A stretch of DNA of 64,000 nucleotides from Azolla caroliniana (GCA_043228905.1 JBHGNT010000006.1:15190001-15254000), one strand, 5' to 3'. Positions 20,116 to 33,185 are shown, counted from the stretch's first letter. The notes: generated by a model from the letters alone, not told the origin. Made by a program: numbers and translations.

Positions 20116-21990
20116 CTCACCCCCTTCGAACCTACACATCCTCCAGTATGTGCCGAAGTTTCCAATACTTTTTACTCTTCTTCATCTGTAGAACCCTCTG
20201 TCTCTTCCCCTAGATTGATTATTAAATCTAGCTCACTTCCCTCGCTTTTCTGCACTTTTAGGATCCTTGTCCGATTTCTCCTTTGTGTCGGTTTTGTCTA
20301 AGATTATGCAGGGTTCGTCGTCACTTCGCTTCTTGAAAATCTTCACCCACTTCCCCGCTATAGGCACTCGAAGTATTGTTCCATCTAGCTCACTTAGCCG
20401 GTAAGTTCCGTTGTCGAATGATTTTCAAACCTCATATGGTTCGAACCATCGTTTAGCAAATTTCCGTATCGTTGTGTGTTGATGATCCAAACTATTGTCA
20501 TAGACTATGACCCAATCTCCTTCTTCAATCTTCTATGGTCGTAGACAGTGCTTTGTGTCGAAACGATTTTTGTTCCGGAATCGCACTTCTTGTTGTCGGC
20601 GTATCGCTTCCGCTACTATGTCTTCGGTCTTCCTTCTAGCTATCATATCTGGACCGCTAGCAGTTCTTCCCGACCAATCTCTTCCTTCCACGGTAGCACT
20701 GTCCATGTCGCAATTGCAGTTTCTGTAGGCATTACCAGAGCTTGTCCGGTCATAAGTTCTACTGGCATATAACCGGTCATAGAACTATGCGTTGTGCTAG
20801 TGCATACGGAAGCATCTACGACCAATTCTTCACCCTTCTGTCGCATGCTTTTGTGAGTGTTTTAACGATTGGACTATGTCCTCGTTCGATCTTCCCGTTT
20901 GCTTCTAGATTGTATGTCATGGTTAGTGTCAACCTTACTCCATGTTTGGCGAAGAATTCCCTAGCTTTATCAGAGTCAAGTTCTCCCCGATCCGCAATCA
21001 CTTGTCCTACACACCCATACCTGCAAAACAATTCTTCCAAGTGAAATTGGCATACAGTAGAGCATGTTTTCCTCCGTAGCGCCCGACCTTCTACTTGGTT
21101 CCTCAGATCTTCTCGAGCAAACACCAAGTACTTGTTTTGTCCAATCTCGGTTGGCATGGCCACGATGTCGACCATCCATTTAAAGTTGATTGTCAATGAG
21201 AATGTCGGATGTAATTCGTCCCGGTGTTGTACTCCGGAGTAGATTTGACATTTCTTACAGCTTTTCGTAAACTCCGCTACATCCTTGTACATATTCTTCC
21301 ACCAATATTTTTGCTTGATCTTTGCAAATGTTGCCCATGGATGTCCAACCCAATCAAATTCGTGAAATTCAGATATTACTTGTTTCTGTTGTTCTTTTGT
21401 GTTGAGTACCCGGAGTGGTATGCCATCCGGTCTTTTTCGGCTCCCTCCAGATTAATCCATTGTTCAAGAATAACTTTTGGACTTGTTGTTTCTTCAGTTG
21501 GATCTTGGCTCTATTTTCTTTAGTGTCCGATGATTCCTTGATTTCTTGTAGCACTTTCCTGATCAATATGCTTTCTCACTCGTATTCGTTTTCCCGGAAC
21601 TCCCGAATTACGTTCACCCGACATATGTGCTCTGAAGTAAAGTAATCTTTGGAAACTTCTTCATTATCCGATTTTGCTACTTCGTCTCCGAACCATGCCC
21701 TTGATAACATATCCGCTACTGTGTTGTATTTTCCCAAGATGTGTCGGACGTCTAGATTAAGTGACTTTACATATGCAATCCATCGTAACATAGCCACATC
21801 CGGTACTGTGCAACATCGCATCATTCCAAGTATCGGAAGACAATATGTTTCGATCACTACTTCGGCTCCGATCAAATAATCCCGATCCGATTTTATTGCC
21901 TACATGACTCCCCATAGCTCTCTTTTAACTTGTGCATATCCACGTTGCCTTTCGTTGAGAAACTTTGCTCTGAATCGAATTGGATATCAT
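20116..21990 (-). pseudogene. Gypsy A1 distal pol: RNase H end, integrase, GPY/F module
   Basis: Minus-strand pieces in order: RNase H/linker (21576-21980, ...VIETYCLPILGMM..., VADMLSR), integrase zinc region and catalytic core (20816-21566; CKKCQIYSG, DIVAMPTEIGQ, IADRGELDSDKA, ANGKIERGHSPIVK), then a C-terminal region to about 20116. Integrase would insert element cDNA into chromatin. The core D, D and E residues are present, but frameshifts and stops separate the pieces, and no RT remains. Confidence 0.8.
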
Positions 21991-22722
21991 TGTCGTGCCT
22001 TTCGGCTCCGGATCGTTGCGTGAATCGGGTGGGAACCACCGAGGTTTTGGACTAGGAGAAAAGAAAATTCTAAGATAATTAAGAATATGAAATATATGGT
22101 AAGAAAGAAAGATATGAAAAACTCGTGAATCCCACGAGTATAGTGTATTAATTGATACTTAGAATGTAAGAGAGAAATAGATGGCAAAATCGTGAATCCC
22201 ACGAATATTTTTTTATTAATCAATCCTTGTAAAATAATCAACAACCCCCCATACATCTTTCTCTCCTCCTTATATAAGGATGGAAGAGGCTAAGCATAAC
22301 TTCACGCTTTTTCTAGAGTGTTCATGCACACTAAATGTGCATGAGTTGCCTTTTTACACTATGCTTTTATTTCCTAAATATAATGCTCATGCTTGTTAGA
22401 TGTGCACGAATCATTTTTCATTGGTGTACATTTTTATTTTATAAATAAAGTATCCACGCATTCTAAAAAAATGCATGACTTACCTTTTAATAAAGGTAGG
22501 TGTAAATAAAGGTCTTATACGTATTAAATCTATATTTAGATCACTTAGGATAAGTTAGTACAATGGTAAGGTTGGGGTTTGTCTATGTGGCGGTATAGGG
22601 TTTGAATCTTGCCCTATGCACGTAATAAATATTTTTAATATTTTATTTTATTTATTATACGTACTTTAAATCAGATATAGTATTTTACATATTTTACGTA
22701 GTGTGTGATTCACACTACGACA
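21991..22722 (-). repeat. 3' LTR of gypsy A2 (732 bp)
   Basis: TGTCGTGCC...CTACGACA; near-identical over its shared length to 33209-33768. Confidence 0.88.
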
Positions 22723-24236
22723 CTCGCCCCCTCCGAACCTGCACATCCTCCGGTATGTGCCGAAGTCCCCGATGCTTGCTTTTCACCTTCATCCGAAGCT
22801 TCCTCCGATTCTCCCCTTAAGTCGACTATGAGTTGTAATCCACTTTCTTCGCTTTCCGCATCACCGTGATCTTCGTTCGATTGCTCTTTCTTGTCAGTCT
22901 TGTCTAGGATCACATAGGGTTCTTCATCAGTCCGCTTCTTGAAAATCTTCACCCGTTTCCCGACTATAGGCACTCGTAGCATTGTTCCATCCAACTCGCA
23001 TAGTCGGTAAGTTTCGTTGTCGAAAACTTTCCGAACCTCGTATGGCCCGAACCACCTTTTCACAAACTTCCCCATCGTTGTATGTTGATGATCCAAACTA
23101 CTATCGTAGACAATCACCCAATCTCCTTCTTCAATCTTCCGCAGTCATAGTCGGTGCTTTGTGTCGAACCGGCTTTTATTCCGGAATCGCGCTTCTTGTT
23201 GTTGGCGTATTGCTTCTGCTATGTCTTCCGATCTTCCCTCTAGTTGTCGTATCCGGACCGCCAGTAGTTCGTCCCGGCTCATCTCTTCCTTCCACAGTAG
23301 CACTGTCCATGTCGCGATCGCGGTTTCCGTTAGCATCACCGGTGCTTGTCCGGTCATGAGTTCTGTCGGCATGTAACCGGTTACGGAGCTATGCGTCGTC
23401 TGATCCACCCATAGTGCACACGGAAGCATCTGTGGCCAATCCTTCACCCTTCCATCGCATGCCTTCGCAAGTGCTTTGACGATCGGACTATGTCCTCGTT
23501 CGACCTTCCCGTTGGCTTCCAGATTGTATGCCGTTGTCAGTGTTAACCGAACTCCATGTTTGGTGAAGAATTCCTTAGCTTTATCAGAGTCGAGTTTTCC
23601 TCGATCTGTAATCACTTGTCCTACGCACCCGTGCCTGCAAAACACCTCCTCCAAAAGAAATTGGCATATTGCAGAACACGTTTTCCTTCGTAACGCCCGA
23701 CCTTCTACTTGGTTTGTGAGATCTTCCCGAGCTAACACCAAGTACTTCTTTTGTCCGATTCCGGTTGGCATGGCTACAATATCGACCATCCATTTGAAGT
23801 TGATTGTCGGTGAGAATGTCGGATGTAACTCATCTCGGTGTCGAACTCCGGAGAAGATTTGACACTTCTCGCAGCTTTCCGTGAACTCCGCTATATCTTT
23901 GTACATGTTCTTCCACCAATATTTTTGTTTGATTTTCACAAGAGTTGCCCACGTTCCTCGATGTCCAGCCCAATCGAATTCGTGAAATCCGGACATTATC
24001 CGGTTTCGTTGCTCTTTCGTCCCGACTACCCGAAGTGGTATGCCATCCGGTCTTTTCGGCTCCCTCCATATTAATCCATTTCTCAAGAAGAACTTTCGGA
24101 CTTGCCGCTTCTTACTTCGGATCTCGGCTCTCTTCTCTTTATTGTCCGATGATTCCTCGATTTCTTGTAGCACTTTCCCGATCAGCAAGCTTTCTCCCTC
24201 GTATTCTTCTTCCCAGAATTCTCGGATTACGTTCAC
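22723..24236 (-). pseudogene. Gypsy A2 integrase with GPY/F module
   Basis: From 24236 downward: linker, zinc-binding HRGTWATLVKIKQKYWW...CEKCQIF, catalytic core with VDIVAMPTGIG, VITDRGKLDSDKAKEF and NGKVERGHSPIVKALAK (D, D, E kept), then after one TGA stop (about 23142) the GPY/F motif KRWFGPYEVRKVF and an acidic tail ending at 22710. The integrase would join element cDNA to target DNA. It is the best-preserved domain of A2. Confidence 0.85.
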
Positions 24237-24320
24237 CCGACATATGTGCTCCGAAGCAAAGTAGTCTTCGGAAACTTCTTCATTATCGGATTCGGTTATG
24301 TCATCTCCGAACCGCGCCCT

Positions 24321-25433
24321 TTATAGCATATCCGCTATCGCATTGTCTTTTCCGGAGATGTGTCGTACCTCCGGATTAAGCGACTTAACATATGCAATCC
24401 ATCTTAGCATAGCCACATCCGGTATCGTGCAACACCGCATCATCCCGAGTATCGGAAGACAATCCGTTTCGATCACTACTTCGGCTCCGATCAAATAATC
24501 TCGATCCAATTTTATTGCCGACACAACTCCCCATAATTCTCTTTTGACTTGTGCATATCCGCGTTGCCTTTCGTTGAGAACCTTTGCTCCGAATCGGATC
24601 GGATATCGCGAACCATCCGGATCGGCTTGATTGATGACCCATCCGATCCCGGTTGGACTTGTGTCAACCGTTACTATGATCGGATGGTCATAGTTCGGCT
24701 TCTTTAGTGCTTTTGCCCTCCGTAATGATTTCTTGAGCTTCTTCACGGCTTTGGTATGCTCCGAGTACGGAGCGTTTGATGGCTCTAGAATCCCCACCGC
24801 CACCTTCTCCTTGAGCAAGTCGATGACTTTCGGAATATGTGCCCGTGGCACCGGCATCGGCTTCAGGTTCCACAACACATGGTCAATCGTGAAGATCACC
24901 ATCGGCTCCACTATCTTCGGATCAACGCACCCTATCTCCTTCGATGTGAATGCAAATGATTCCCCATGTTGTTCCAACATCCCTCAGAATCGTTCTTCTT
25001 CATTTTGTAAAAAGAAACCACCTCCACTGATCCGAAGTTTCTTCCGGGTCTCATCCATGAAGGCATGTCCGATATCCACGAACTTCCGAAGTGTCGGATC
25101 TCCTGAGACTTCTTTCCTCTTTTGTTTGCTATCGACGAGTAGTGGTCCCGCGGCCGGTTTCACCTTCTTCTCCACGGTCTTGTATTCCGTACTTACCATT
25201 GCTTCTTCTTTGCGGAGCACATCCGGCCCCATTTTCACAATGATCTCATACATCTCGACCGATTCCACCAAAACTACCCGGTCTCGCTGGCTTGTATCTT
25301 TCGCGAGCTCTTCAAGCCATTGTAGCATGCTCCCATAGAGCATTTCTTCAACTATTCCCACGATTTCTTCATCTTCTTTTATCATTGATGCCGACCGTAA
25401 CTTATCCTCCACCTTTCGGTATTCTTTCTTCAT
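24321..25433 (-). pseudogene. Gypsy A2 RT-RNase H with the RT core deleted
   Basis: The linker (24984-25433) and RT entry ...VPRAHIPKVIDLLKEKVAVG...LEPSNAPYS jump straight to EHTKAVKKLKKSLRRAKALK and the RNase H part VTVDTSPTGIGWVINQ...VIETDCLPILGMM. The C1 and C' copies have more than 200 residues between these points, including the FLDD catalytic box. A2 therefore lacks RT activity. A TGA at about 24981 and a TAA at about 24318 add further breaks. Confidence 0.85.
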
Positions 25434-25567
25434 TCCTCCGGTTACAGCCGTGTACGTAGATGCCCCATCCGGACCGATTCGTACTTGTTTTGCTCCGAGA
25501 GTTTTCTTCCTGTGTGGGGTATCAGGGCTTCTCGGACTATCACTTCCCCACTCCGCAACAGTCCGCT

Positions 25568-26972
25568 CTAAAAATCCATCCTTGTTTGGGACAAGAGCTC
25601 TCTCTTGTTCCTTTCATGATTTGCCGGCACTGTTAGGAATTGGACGGATTTCCCTCCGTTTTGGCTCCGAATTCGTGCAAAAGCCGCACCGCTATCGAGC
25701 ACCTTCGTCTCCATCCGTGATGCTGTGATAAAGGGTTGCCCAAGGATCATGGAGTGTGAGACCTTGTCTTGTACGAAGAAATTTTGGTCGATCTCGACAT
25801 CCCCGATCTTCACCATCACATCCGGACAAGCCGCAAATAGATCTTCCGTTGCTTTAGTGGCCGCCCGGATCTTCCATCCATGATTGGTGTTAATAGGCCA
25901 CTTCCCCTTCCAGTAGAACTCTTTGGACATCAAATTGATCTCCGATCCGTGATCAATCAATGCTAGCACGGGCTCTTTGATGTTGCCGATTCGGACCGGA
26001 GTCTCCGTAGTTGCATGCGCCCAGTGTGGCTTTGTATAGTGGGAATTCGGAATCTCGTCCTCCACTTCGGTGTCATTCATTAAGATAGTATTTGCATTAA
26101 CCCTTGGAGCATTTTCCTCCGTACTTTGTCTTTTTCTCTTCACGAGATCCACAAGAAGATCATGGAACTCTTTTTTTGCTATTCCGAGTAGTTCCCGAAG
26201 CGAAAAATCTACCCGGATGTCAAGAATTCTCTCCTCGAACACCTTTTTCAAGTCCGTTTGTTGTTCGATGTCCGAGGTGAGCTTGAATGCCGAAATCGTT
26301 TTTCCTTTCCCCCTTCCGTCGGAGTTCCAACTCTCCGGTGTCTTCGATGGTCCTGCCGCATCCTCCGTGCGTCGCTGCTTCTCGTCCACATACACCTCAT
26401 GTAATTGACATAGGGCATATACGCTATTCTTATCGACGGGGCACTCCCATCCCGTAGCTTCTCGGATGCCTTCCGCGGTGCTTCGGATCTTGTTAGAATC
26501 TGTTTTCTCGGTGTTTTCTAGCACTTCCGGCCAAAAAGACACCTTTGCTCCCGATGACTCCCCAACACGTATTCCCGCGGTTGTCGTGTAATTGCTCTTC
26601 GCTGCTATTTCCTCCTCTAGGACCTTCTTCATGCCGCCTTTTCGGAAGTTCGGTCGGAGCGGCTTTCGAGAGTCCATCGAATGAATCCGATTTCCCTCGT
26701 AGTAGATAAGATCCTGTCGTAGCGCTTCCTTGTGCTCGTCGCAATCCCACCGATCATGTTCGGTGCTATCGCACCAGATGCACCGACGGTCCATATACTT
26801 CGAACTTGTGGGACGGTCATCCGACTTCTTCACCATCGCGATTTTTAGATTCTCCATCTCCTTCAGCAACTGCTCCACCGTAGTTGCGTCGATTCCCTTC
26901 TTGGTCGTAGCTTCTCGAGCCCGCGGTTGATGGTCTTCCGATCTGGATCTCGGTTTCGGAATCGGTTCCGAA
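25568..26972 (-). pseudogene. Gypsy A2 gag C terminus, zinc knuckle and protease
   Basis: From the copia insertion point: coiled segment VEQLLKEMENLKIAMVKK, zinc knuckle CIWCDSTEHDRWDC (CX2CX4HX4C), a long linker, then a retropepsin-like domain with VLALIDHGSEINLMS, VMVKIGDVEIDQNFFVQ and MILGQPFITASRMETKVLD. The active-site triad reads D-H-G instead of D-S/T-G; the same is seen in C1 and C'. The open frame is uninterrupted to a TAG at 25568-25570. Confidence 0.85.
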
Positions 26973-27058
26973 TGTTGGAGACAAAGGTCGTCAATGCGGA
27001 AGATCTGATAGCATTCGATTGGGGTTGAGTACCTGCATATGACAGTTTCTAGGATCGT

Positions 27059-27107
<49 letters not shown>

Positions 27108-27288
27108 AAAAACTCTTTATTCCAATATACAAGAATAATACAACCAACCTTACAAAAGGGTTACAAGGTCACTATATATAGTGACCGACTTAGGGCAACT
27201 ACCATTTATGCTAATTACACAAATGGCCCAGACTTGATCTATAGGAAGGGATAGTGTGAATACGTCCATTATACACTTGTATTCGACA
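26973..27288 (-). repeat. 3' LTR of Copia B (316 bp)
   Basis: TGTTGGAGAC...ATTCGACA with a long GA tract (about 27060-27106). It holds ctatatatag, the likely TATA region on the minus strand. Confidence 0.92.
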
Positions 27289-27297
27289 CTCCCCCGT
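27289..27297 (-). other. Polypurine tract of Copia B
   Basis: The minus strand reads ACGGGGGAG directly before the 3' LTR; it would prime plus-strand DNA synthesis. Confidence 0.75.
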
Positions 27298-27481
27298 AAT
27301 GGGCGTATACATGAGTTATCTAAGATTACAGGTATAAACCTAGGTTCTCGGACATATCAGTTTTGTTCGAGTCGGCAGGGTCCGAAGGCAGAAGACCGAA
27401 CTGGTCGGGTCGGAAGAATTGAAGCCGATCGTTAAGGAACTGATGCCGGTTGTCGGAAACCATCCTGCACTGCGTCCGGCT

Positions 27482-30400
27482 CTAACCGGACTGGTTTGTC
27501 GTTACGCCCATCTGATGCCGAAGGGACCGAAAGCGGTCTGCCGAAAGACACTTGGTCATTCCATCTGCGACATTGTCGGTTGTGGATATTTTCTCTAGAC
27601 CGATTTTCCCTGAAATGACGCAGTCCCGAACGAAGTGATATCGAACGTCGATATGTTTGGAGGCGTTGTGGTGAACCGGATTTTTCGACAAGGCAACAGC
27701 ACCTTGACTGTCGCTGTAGATAACTGGGGCCGAGTTATGGTCGACTTGTCGAAACGTGTGCGCCAGCCGACCGAGCCATAAAGCTTCTTTTGCAGCGTCG
27801 GACGCAGCTACATATTCGGCTTCGGTCGTTGAGGTCGCTGTGCACTCCTGAAGTTTCGACTTCCACGAGATTGCTCCATTGCCGAATTTGAAGCAGTATC
27901 CGGTTGTTGATTTCCGACTGTCTATGCAGCCGGCGAAGTCCGAGTCGGTGTAACCGACTACGCCTGAGGTTGAGTTCGGACCGAAAAGAATGCCGTGGTC
28001 TTTTGTGCCAGCCAGATATTTGAACACATGCTTGACTGCGTTCCAATGCGATCGGCCAGGATTGTGCATAAATCTGCTAACGACTCCTACGGCATGAGAA
28101 ATATCAGGCCGTGTCGCGACCATCAGGTACATAAGGGAGCCGACTGCCGGTGCATACGGTACCGACTTCATATCTTCCCCCTCCGGACCGGATGTCGGGC
28201 AGTCTCGCTGAGAGAGCCGAAGATTCATGGGGAGCGGGGTTGAAGCAGATTTGGCTGATTGCATGTTGAAGCGTTCCAAGACACGTCCGATATAGTCGGT
28301 CTGAGACAAAAAAAGATGTCGTTGATCGCGATGCCGACTAATCTTCATGCCAAGTATGTGTCGTGCCGGACCGAGGTCCTTCATGGCAAACTTCAACCGC
28401 AGTTGCCGAATGAGATCGGCAAGTTCGCCCGCGTGGCGTCCAGAAATTAGCATGTCGTCCACGTAAATGATGAGGAAGATGGGTGATCCATCTTGAGCTG
28501 TGTTGGTAAAAAGACAATGGTCCTCATCGCTTTTTGAGAAGCCGATCGATTGGATGAAGTCGTCGAACTTCTTGTACCATTGTCGCGGTGCCTGTTTGAG
28601 GCCGTATAGACTCTTCCTGAGTCGGCAGACTAGATGTTCTTGGCCAGTTGCCACGAAGCCTTTTGGCTGCTCCATATAAATTTCCTCTTCAAGATCACCA
28701 TGGAGGAATGCTGTTTTGACATCTAGCTGAATCAGCTCTAAGTTGTCGGCTGCCACTACGCCGAGTAGAAAACGAAGGGTTGTCATTTTCACCACTGGTG
28801 AAAAAATCTCGTCGAAGTCGACGCCATATTCTTGTCGGAAGCCCTTCGCAACTAATCTGGCCTTGTACTTTGGGGTGGTCGAATCAGACGTCTCTTTTAG
28901 TCGATAAACCCACTTTCAAGGAAGAGCACGTCGGTTCCTAGGTAATTCGACCAGATCCCAAGTCTTGTTTGCCCGAATGGAGTGCATTTCCGACTCCATC
29001 GCCAGATGCCAGGTGGCGGAATCGACAGATGTCGATGCTTCTTCGTAAGACGTCGGTTCGCCGGCGTCGGTGAAGAAAATTCCAGGAGAATACCTCTCCG
29101 GAGGTTGCGACAGTCTCTCGGATCGTCGAGGTATGATTGGACTGGTCACATCGGGTATCGAGTTCGGATGGTCCGAAAGCGGACTATTCTGCTGTGCCGA
29201 GTCGGAGTTGTCCGAGTCGGTAGTGTAAGGTTCAGCTACCCGTGAAGCTGACCGTGTGTTAAGAGCGGGGCCTTCTTGAAGGGTCGGCACATCGGAAAAT
29301 GTTACCCTTCGGACTTCGATCGGTGTTTCGACTGATGGAGTCATAGCCGACTCGTTGAACACAACGTCCGAACTTCGAACGATTTGTCTGCATTCGGGGT
29401 CCCAGAGTCGGTATCCCATTTCGCCGTCTGATCCATATCCAAGGAAAATGCATTTCCTGGACCGAGGTGCAAGTTTTCGGCGATCATCTTTCGGAATAAG
29501 GGCGTACGCCTCGCATCCGAAGATCCTCAGCTTGTCGTAATTCGGCTTACTGCCGATCCATAGTTCCTGAGGAATTTGAAGTCCTAGAGGTCTGCTTGGC
29601 GACATATTGATTATGTGTACTGCCGTGAGTAGCGCCTCTGCCCAGAAGCCATCCGACAGTCCGGAGTGTTGGAGCATGGAAACTATCCGTTCTTGGATTG
29701 TCCGATTCATGCGTTCGGCAATCCCGTTTTGCTCCGGGCTGTGTGGTGCCGTAAATTCACGTCGGATGCCGCGTTGTCGGCAGAATTTGACGAATTCTTC
29801 TGATTTGAACTCTCCCCCATTGTCTGTCCGAAAGCATTTCAGTTTTCGGTCGGTTTGATTTTCTACCATAGCGAGCCAATCTGAGAAGATCGAGAAGACC
29901 CGATCTTTGGTGCGAATCGGATAAGCCCACACCTTTCGAGTTGAATCGTCAATAAAAGTGACGAAGTAAGAGGCACCGCCGAGAGACTGATGCGGCATTG
30001 GGCCACAGACGTCCGAGTGGACTAAGTCGAGAGGTCTCGTGTCTCTTGGTGCTGATGTCGGGTGTGTTGCGGCTGCTTGTTTGCCATACTGGCAATGTTC
30101 GCAAAATTGATGGTCCGAGAAGGAGAGTTTAGGGATGTATCCGGCTCTAGATAGATGCGTAATGCCGGCCTTGCTGAGGTGTCCTAATCTTCTTTGCCAT
30201 AGTGATGACACAGGAATATCCACCAAAAACAGGTTACCCTCTCTGAGCGTAACATGTAACGGATACAGTGAGTGTATCTTGGGTCCTCTGGCAAGCAGGA
30301 GGTTCCCCCTGTGGAGTGTCCACCCTCCCGAAGAGAAACCGGCACGAATGCCGTCTTCATCTAGTTGTCCGACTGAGATCAATGGCCTTGAGAGCTCGGG

Positions 30401-31516
30401 TACATGTCGGACATTGTGAAGTACAAGTGTAGAGCCACCTGTAAGGTTGAGCTCTACTGTGCCGATTCCAATGATGTCACAGTGTTGCGAGTTGCCGACT
30501 CGAACTGAGTCGGAGTGACGGATCGTATATTGCCGAAATTGGGATCGATGAGGAGTCACGTGAAATGACGCGCCCGAATCTAAGAGCCATGTGCTCGATT
30601 CTTCAGTCGTGAGCAGAACTTCTGATCCGACTGGATTTTCGATTGATAGTATATTCGGGTCGTTTGGTAGCACATCAGCTGAGAAGCTGACGTAATTGAT
30701 CTCCTCATGCCGGCCACTCTTCTTGTCTGATTTCTGAGACTTGTCGTTCTTGTTCTTGAGTGCGCGGCAGTCGGCTTTGATGTGTCCGGGTTTCTTGCAG
30801 TAGTTGCAGATTCGGTTATCCCGTGACTGGCTCCGTCTTCGCTGATTGTTCGGCGGTCGTGAGGAATCTCTTCCTCGTATGTTCGATCGGTCTGTCGAAC
30901 CTTGTACTACATAAGCGTCGTCTGTTGAGTCTTTGGCAAAAGACTTTCTCCGAGCTGCTTCGGTCAGGATTGCGCTCGTGACTTCGGAGTATTTGACAGC
31001 CGTGGTTGACGCGTTGCACACGGTTGTGACGAAAGTTTCCCATGATGAGGGAAGGCTACTCATGAGTATCATTGCTCTGAGTTCATCCTCGATTGCCGTC
31101 CCCTGAGATGAGATTTGGGAGCTTATGCTTTCGTACTCATTAAGGTGTGCTTGAACCGAATCGGATTCTTTCATCCGCAAGTTGTAGAGACGCCGGATCA
31201 GAAACATCTTCGTTGCGGCGACCTTCTTTTCGTAAGTGTCCGACAGTGTTTTCCACAGTTCGAATGCTGTCGTACACGATTGCACCGTAAAATATACCGA
31301 TTCCGATAGGTGCATCCGAATCGTGGCGCGGACGATTCTGTCCAGCTTCTGCCACTCAATTGGTTTGTATCCTTCTGGAGGTTCTTCATTTTCGATGGGA
31401 TCGATTTGCCCCTTGACTATGAGATAGTCCTGCATTTGCTCCTTCCAGAAGTTAAAGTTCGATCCATCGAACTTTCGTAGACTCATTTCTGACGAGCCGG
31501 ATGTTGATGCCATCAA
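27482..31516 (-). CDS. Copia B gag-pol polyprotein, one in-frame TGA
   Basis: One frame of about 1340 codons from ATG 31516 to stop 27482. Domains in order: gag UBN2 (residues about 10-200), zinc knuckle CNYCKKPGHIKADC, protease WLLDSGASFHVTPH, integrase (HHCC ending CEHCQYGK; DLVHSDVCGP, FRTDNGGEF, SPEQNGIAERMNR), RT (AFLHGDLEEEIYM, YVDD in FLIIYVDDMLISG) and RNase H (YTDSDFAG, STTEAEYVA, SDSQGA). A TGA at 28916-28918 lies between RALP and KWVYRLK at the integrase/RT linker, where Copia proteins have Cys or Arg. Except for that codon every catalytic motif is intact. It could be a lethal mutation or a read-through stop; mutation is the simpler reading. Confidence 0.92.
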
Positions 31517-32198
31517 ATTCGGTTTCGGTTGACGAAGCTCGGTTCGGAGTTGACTACGAACCTTGTTGGAGTGCAGCCGGTTGGCTCACCCGATATCGTT
31601 CTAGTCGGATTTGAACCCGAGTCGGTTCGGCTTCGGATATATGTATTGTTGAACTTGCTCGAATTGACTCCGGTAACTTGAGGGACAGAACCGACTGGTC
31701 TTCCCGAATGTTGCCGAGTCGGAGTGAGCTCGGTTCGCTTCCGAATATATATGCCAAATGCCGATTATTGAAACCGATTGTCTGGACCGATTCTGCTTCG
31801 GGTGACTGCAGCGACGAGAGAGACGGATCCAACTGATCCTCCCGAATGTCGATCAGCCGGATGAAGCACGAATTGGGGTTGTTGTCTTGAGACCGATCTG
31901 CACCGAGTGGTTACAATGAGCGGCGAGCAGCGTTTGATGACCTCTTCGGATGCCGTTTAACCGAGTGGAGCACGATCGTGTCAATGTTGCACAAGGGGAT
32001 TTCACCTCGAGCGGTTACGATCACAAGGAACAGAGTACAACCTGCTGGCTTACTCCAAGCGAAGATGATCTAACGCGATGAGATGCAAGCCTCTTTTTTT
32101 TTTTCTTCTTCTCTCTTCTTCGAATGGCGCAGGAAACCGAATGCTGTGCAGGCTGAGACGACGGCCGACAGCGGGATGAAGGACCGAATACTGTGCAG
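31517..32198 (-). other. Copia B 5' leader
   Basis: About 680 nt between PBS and gag ATG. It has a short upstream open frame (31554-31832, 92 codons) of no recognised family and many CCGA/TCGG-rich motifs; it may hold packaging signals. Confidence 0.6.
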
Positions 32199-32210
32199 GC
32201 TCTGATACCA
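32199..32210 (-). other. Primer-binding site, tRNA-iMet type
   Basis: The minus strand reads TGGTATCAGAGC two bases inside the 5' LTR. Confidence 0.88.
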
Positions 32211-32212
32211 GA

Positions 32213-32524
32213 TGTTGGAGACAAAGGTCGTCAATGCGGAAGATCTGATAGCATTCGATTGGGGTTGAGTACCTGCATATGACAGTTTCTAGGATCGTGC
32301 ACAGAGACAGAGAGAGAGAGAGAGAGAGACACACACACACACAAAAAACTCTTTATTCCAATATACAAGAATAATACAACCAACCTTACAAAAGGGTTAC
32401 AAGGTCACTATATATAGTGACCGACTTAGGGCAACTACCATTTATGCTAATTACACAAATGGCCCAGACTTGATCTATAGGAAGGGATAGTGTGAATACG
32501 TCCATTATACACTTGTATTCGACA
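32213..32524 (-). repeat. 5' LTR of Copia B (312 bp)
   Basis: Same as 26973-27288 except that the tract reads GAGACAGAGA...(CA)n instead of pure GA. Confidence 0.92.
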
Positions 32525-32529
32525 CCGAA

Positions 32530-33170
32530 ACCCTCTTTTCTTCGTTGGCAAGCCATTGCCCCCTCTTTGTGTATCGCGTGACGATATCCCGCACGCTTTC
32601 CCATGTTTCGGTGAGGCCACTCTTGGTATTCGTGTCCTGTAGAAGCACTCCAAGATCCTTCCGGTTCCGGACGTCTACAACTTGTAAGAACATGATAACT
32701 TTGTCCGGTGCGAGGATAGCTTGATCTCTCGCAGACAACCTCCTGAACCGACTTTTGAATGCCGAAAACACATCGAGGACCTTCATACCCTTGTCTGGTG
32801 TTTCCACCCAATCCTCGAATCCTCTCCGCGTTGCCTTGGAGGAGTCCTCAATAGCGAATGTGGTCTTTAGTGCCTCTTCAAACGCTTCCCACGTCGGATT
32901 TTGTTGTCGTAGCCTGTGGATACTTGCTCGAAGCCCGTTGGTAACCACCCGGTTGAAGGATGCCACTTGCAGTCCTTCCGAAATCCCGCACTGTAGCATT
33001 TCCGCCTTGTAGTCTCGAAGATAGCGTGATACGTCCTTTCCGTTGAATTGCCTGATCCGTTGCACGAGCTGCTCTATTGCCGCCGCTATCTCCGATATCA
33101 CATGTTGTTCCTGAAGCATCTGCTCGAACATCATCATCATCATCTTGTTAGCCTCCGGTTGATTTTCCAT
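32530..33170 (-). pseudogene. Gypsy A2 gag N terminus
   Basis: ATG at 33170, just after the PBS. Capsid-type sequence includes IEQLVQRIRQFNGKDVSRYL, TWEAFEEALKTTF, GFEDWVETPDKGMKVLDVF and SARDQAILAPDKVIMFL. The frame runs open into the Copia B insertion at the TSD and resumes at 26967. Insertion, not decay, is what broke it. Confidence 0.85.
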
Positions 33171-33185
33171 CTCCTTGCCACCCGT

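Larger units (their letters stand above)
19343..21990 (-). mobile_element. Ty3/gypsy element A1, 3' fragment
   Basis: A minus-strand 3' LTR and the distal pol (RNase H end, integrase, GPY/F region). Its upstream part is cut off where the 3' LTR of A2, from the same family, begins at 21991. It is inserted into element F at its 3' side. Confidence 0.85.
26973..32524 (-). mobile_element. Complete Ty1/Copia element B, 5552 bp, TSD CCGAA
   Basis: Two LTRs, iMet PBS, polypurine tract and one gag-pol frame, flanked by the 5-bp direct repeat CCGAA (26968-26972 and 32525-32529). The LTRs agree base for base by eye except for the GA/CA microsatellite, so the insertion is recent. A single TGA interrupts the polyprotein. 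It lies in gag of gypsy A2, same orientation. Confidence 0.93.

Noticed and set aside
27039-27254. Arg-Glu repeat protein
   Set aside because: It is the GA microsatellite of the Copia B LTR; the same applies to the runs at 34913 and 40900.
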